Source of the DNA: Streptomyces roseicoloratus
Lineage (GTDB): Bacteria; Actinomycetota; Actinomycetes; Streptomycetales; Streptomycetaceae
Assembly (NCBI RefSeq): GCF_004117935.1
Contig: NZ_SDOY01000118.1
Span: forward strand, 214,501-278,500
Direction: 5' to 3'
DNA length: 64,000 bases
The notes under the pieces were generated by a model. That model had not been told where the DNA came from. It saw only the letters and a program-made list of their open reading frames with translations, and did no database searches. The position numbers were made by a program, and so were the translations under genes. Every line of letters starts with the position of its first letter. Position 1 is the first letter of the stretch. Positions 63,150 to 64,000 of this stretch are shown here, piece after piece.

Positions 63150-64000
63150 TCAGTGGTCGTAGGCGATCAGTGAGCGTTTGACTGCGGCGCCGGTGGTCCA
63201 GTTGTGCCAGATGCCGGCGGCCAGGGCGAGGAGTCGTTGTCCGGTGCGGGCGAAGACACCGGCCGGGGTTCTGCCGCCGTGGTGTTCGAGGCTGAGCTGG
63301 CCTTTGAGGGTGTCGATGACGGCCTCGATCCACTGTCGGACCCGGGCGATCTTCCCGTGCCGGACCGGTTCGTCCTTGCGGTCCGGCCGCACGAGGTGGG
63401 CGCCGAGGCGCTCGCTGACGAAGGTCTCGAACTCCTTCCCGGCAAAGCCCTTGTCGGCGAGGATCACCTGCCCTTGGCGGACGAGGTGGTGGTCGTGTTC
63501 GAGCAGGGCGGCCATCACCTCCCGCTCGCCGATCTTCGGGTTGGCCAGACACCAGGTGACGGGCATGCCCTCGGCGGTGGTGACCAGGTAGAGCCGGAAG
63601 CCCCAGAAGAAGCGGGAGTGGCTGCGGCAGTAGCCGTATCCGCAGTGCCCGGCCAGTTCGGAGCGTTTGACGGTCTCGCGGGAGGCCGCGCAGGGCAGCG
63701 GGGTGGAGTCGATCAGCCGCAGGTCGTCGTTCCAGGTCGGCACCTGCCGGGCCAGTGCCTCGATCACCTGGCTGATCAGCGGACCTGCGGCGTTGAGGCG
63801 CTTGTTGTAGGCGGACTGCTGGGGCAGGTAGCGGAACAGGTGTCCCAGCCGGGCATGCGCGAAGCGGATCCAGTGCCGGGCCGAGGGGAAGCCGAGCAGG
63901 ACCTGGGCGACGGCCAGGCACAGCAGTTCGGCGTCCGTGAGTTTCGGGGGTCGCCCGATCCGGCGACAAGGCGCCACATGGTCGTCGATGAACACGTACA
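63150..64000 (-). mobile_element. IS982-family transposase gene, truncated by the window edge
   Basis: About 281 visible codons; the true start is outside the window, and the frame is open to the edge. DDE residues are in LRLIDSTPLPCA, VILADKGFAGKEFE and RQWIEAVIDTLKGQLSLEHH, with the FIDDHV start and LTDAELLCLAVAQVLLGFPS, the IS982 pattern. The right end of the element must lie in ~63120-63149; no terminal inverted repeat could be defined with one end only. Confidence 0.85.

Overview
The window looks like a piece of a Streptomyces chromosome. Nearly every gene is very GC-rich at third codon positions, GTG and TTG starts are common, and many small families are typical of that genus: DUF397, DUF2277, DUF4259, DUF6086, a KstR-type TetR regulator, a melC2 tyrosinase and a TerD-associated nucleoside-like module. 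All functional calls come from reading motifs and gene order; nothing was searched against a database.

Layout. 0-5.2 kb: the end of a tellurite/stress (ter) biosynthetic operon: HpcH/HpaI lyase, a four-domain phosphoribosyltransferase/StiP fusion and a HAD hydrolase. 5.2-7 kb: an FmdB zinc ribbon and a coiled-coil protein, then tRNA-Val(UAC). 7.1-10.8 kb: an island-like patch of SUKH-like, DUF6578 (frameshifted), DUF6086, DUF4365 and DUF4231/SLATT genes. 10.9-22 kb: housekeeping and envelope genes (GntR, DedA, DoxX, secreted HNH nuclease, HAD, peptidoglycan-binding protein, DHA2 exporter with a winged-helix tail, GNAT, O-methyltransferase, DUF2330). 25.7-31.9 kb: a five-gene ECF-type cobalamin uptake operon whose genes overlap by 4 bp each, headed by a cobalamin riboswitch. 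37-40 kb: a glycosyltransferase/methyltransferase/toroid operon. 40-55 kb: cell-surface, lectin, PadR/hydrolase and unknown secreted genes. 59.7-64 kb: a DHA2 exporter, an orphan LuxR response regulator, a tyrosinase, and an IS982-type transposase cut by the window edge.

The main theme is a dispersed steroid/acyl-side-chain catabolic gene set: a CYP125-like P450 divergent from a FadA5-like thiolase (23 kb), an MBL-fold hydrolase divergent from an aldehyde dehydrogenase plus 3Fe-4S ferredoxin (33-35 kb), a KstR-family repressor (36 kb), an F420-dependent LLM oxidoreductase resembling Rv3520c (41 kb), and a FadE34-like fused acyl-CoA dehydrogenase with an Ltp-type thiolase (56-59 kb). Two exact matches to the KstR operator pattern TNNAACNNGTTNNA and one imperfect match lie at these promoters. 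In addition, five of these genes share a second palindrome, WWCTGA-N7-TCAGWW, immediately upstream. I read this as a second regulator layered on the KstR-type regulon, and it is the most interesting signal in the window.

Other points of note are an internal ribosome-binding site and start inside the ter fusion gene, an iron-box-like promoter at doxX, a long palindrome between padR and its divergent hydrolase, tandem repeats that duplicate the 3' end of a gene including its stop codon, and a tyrosinase that lacks its MelC1 partner next to an insertion sequence.
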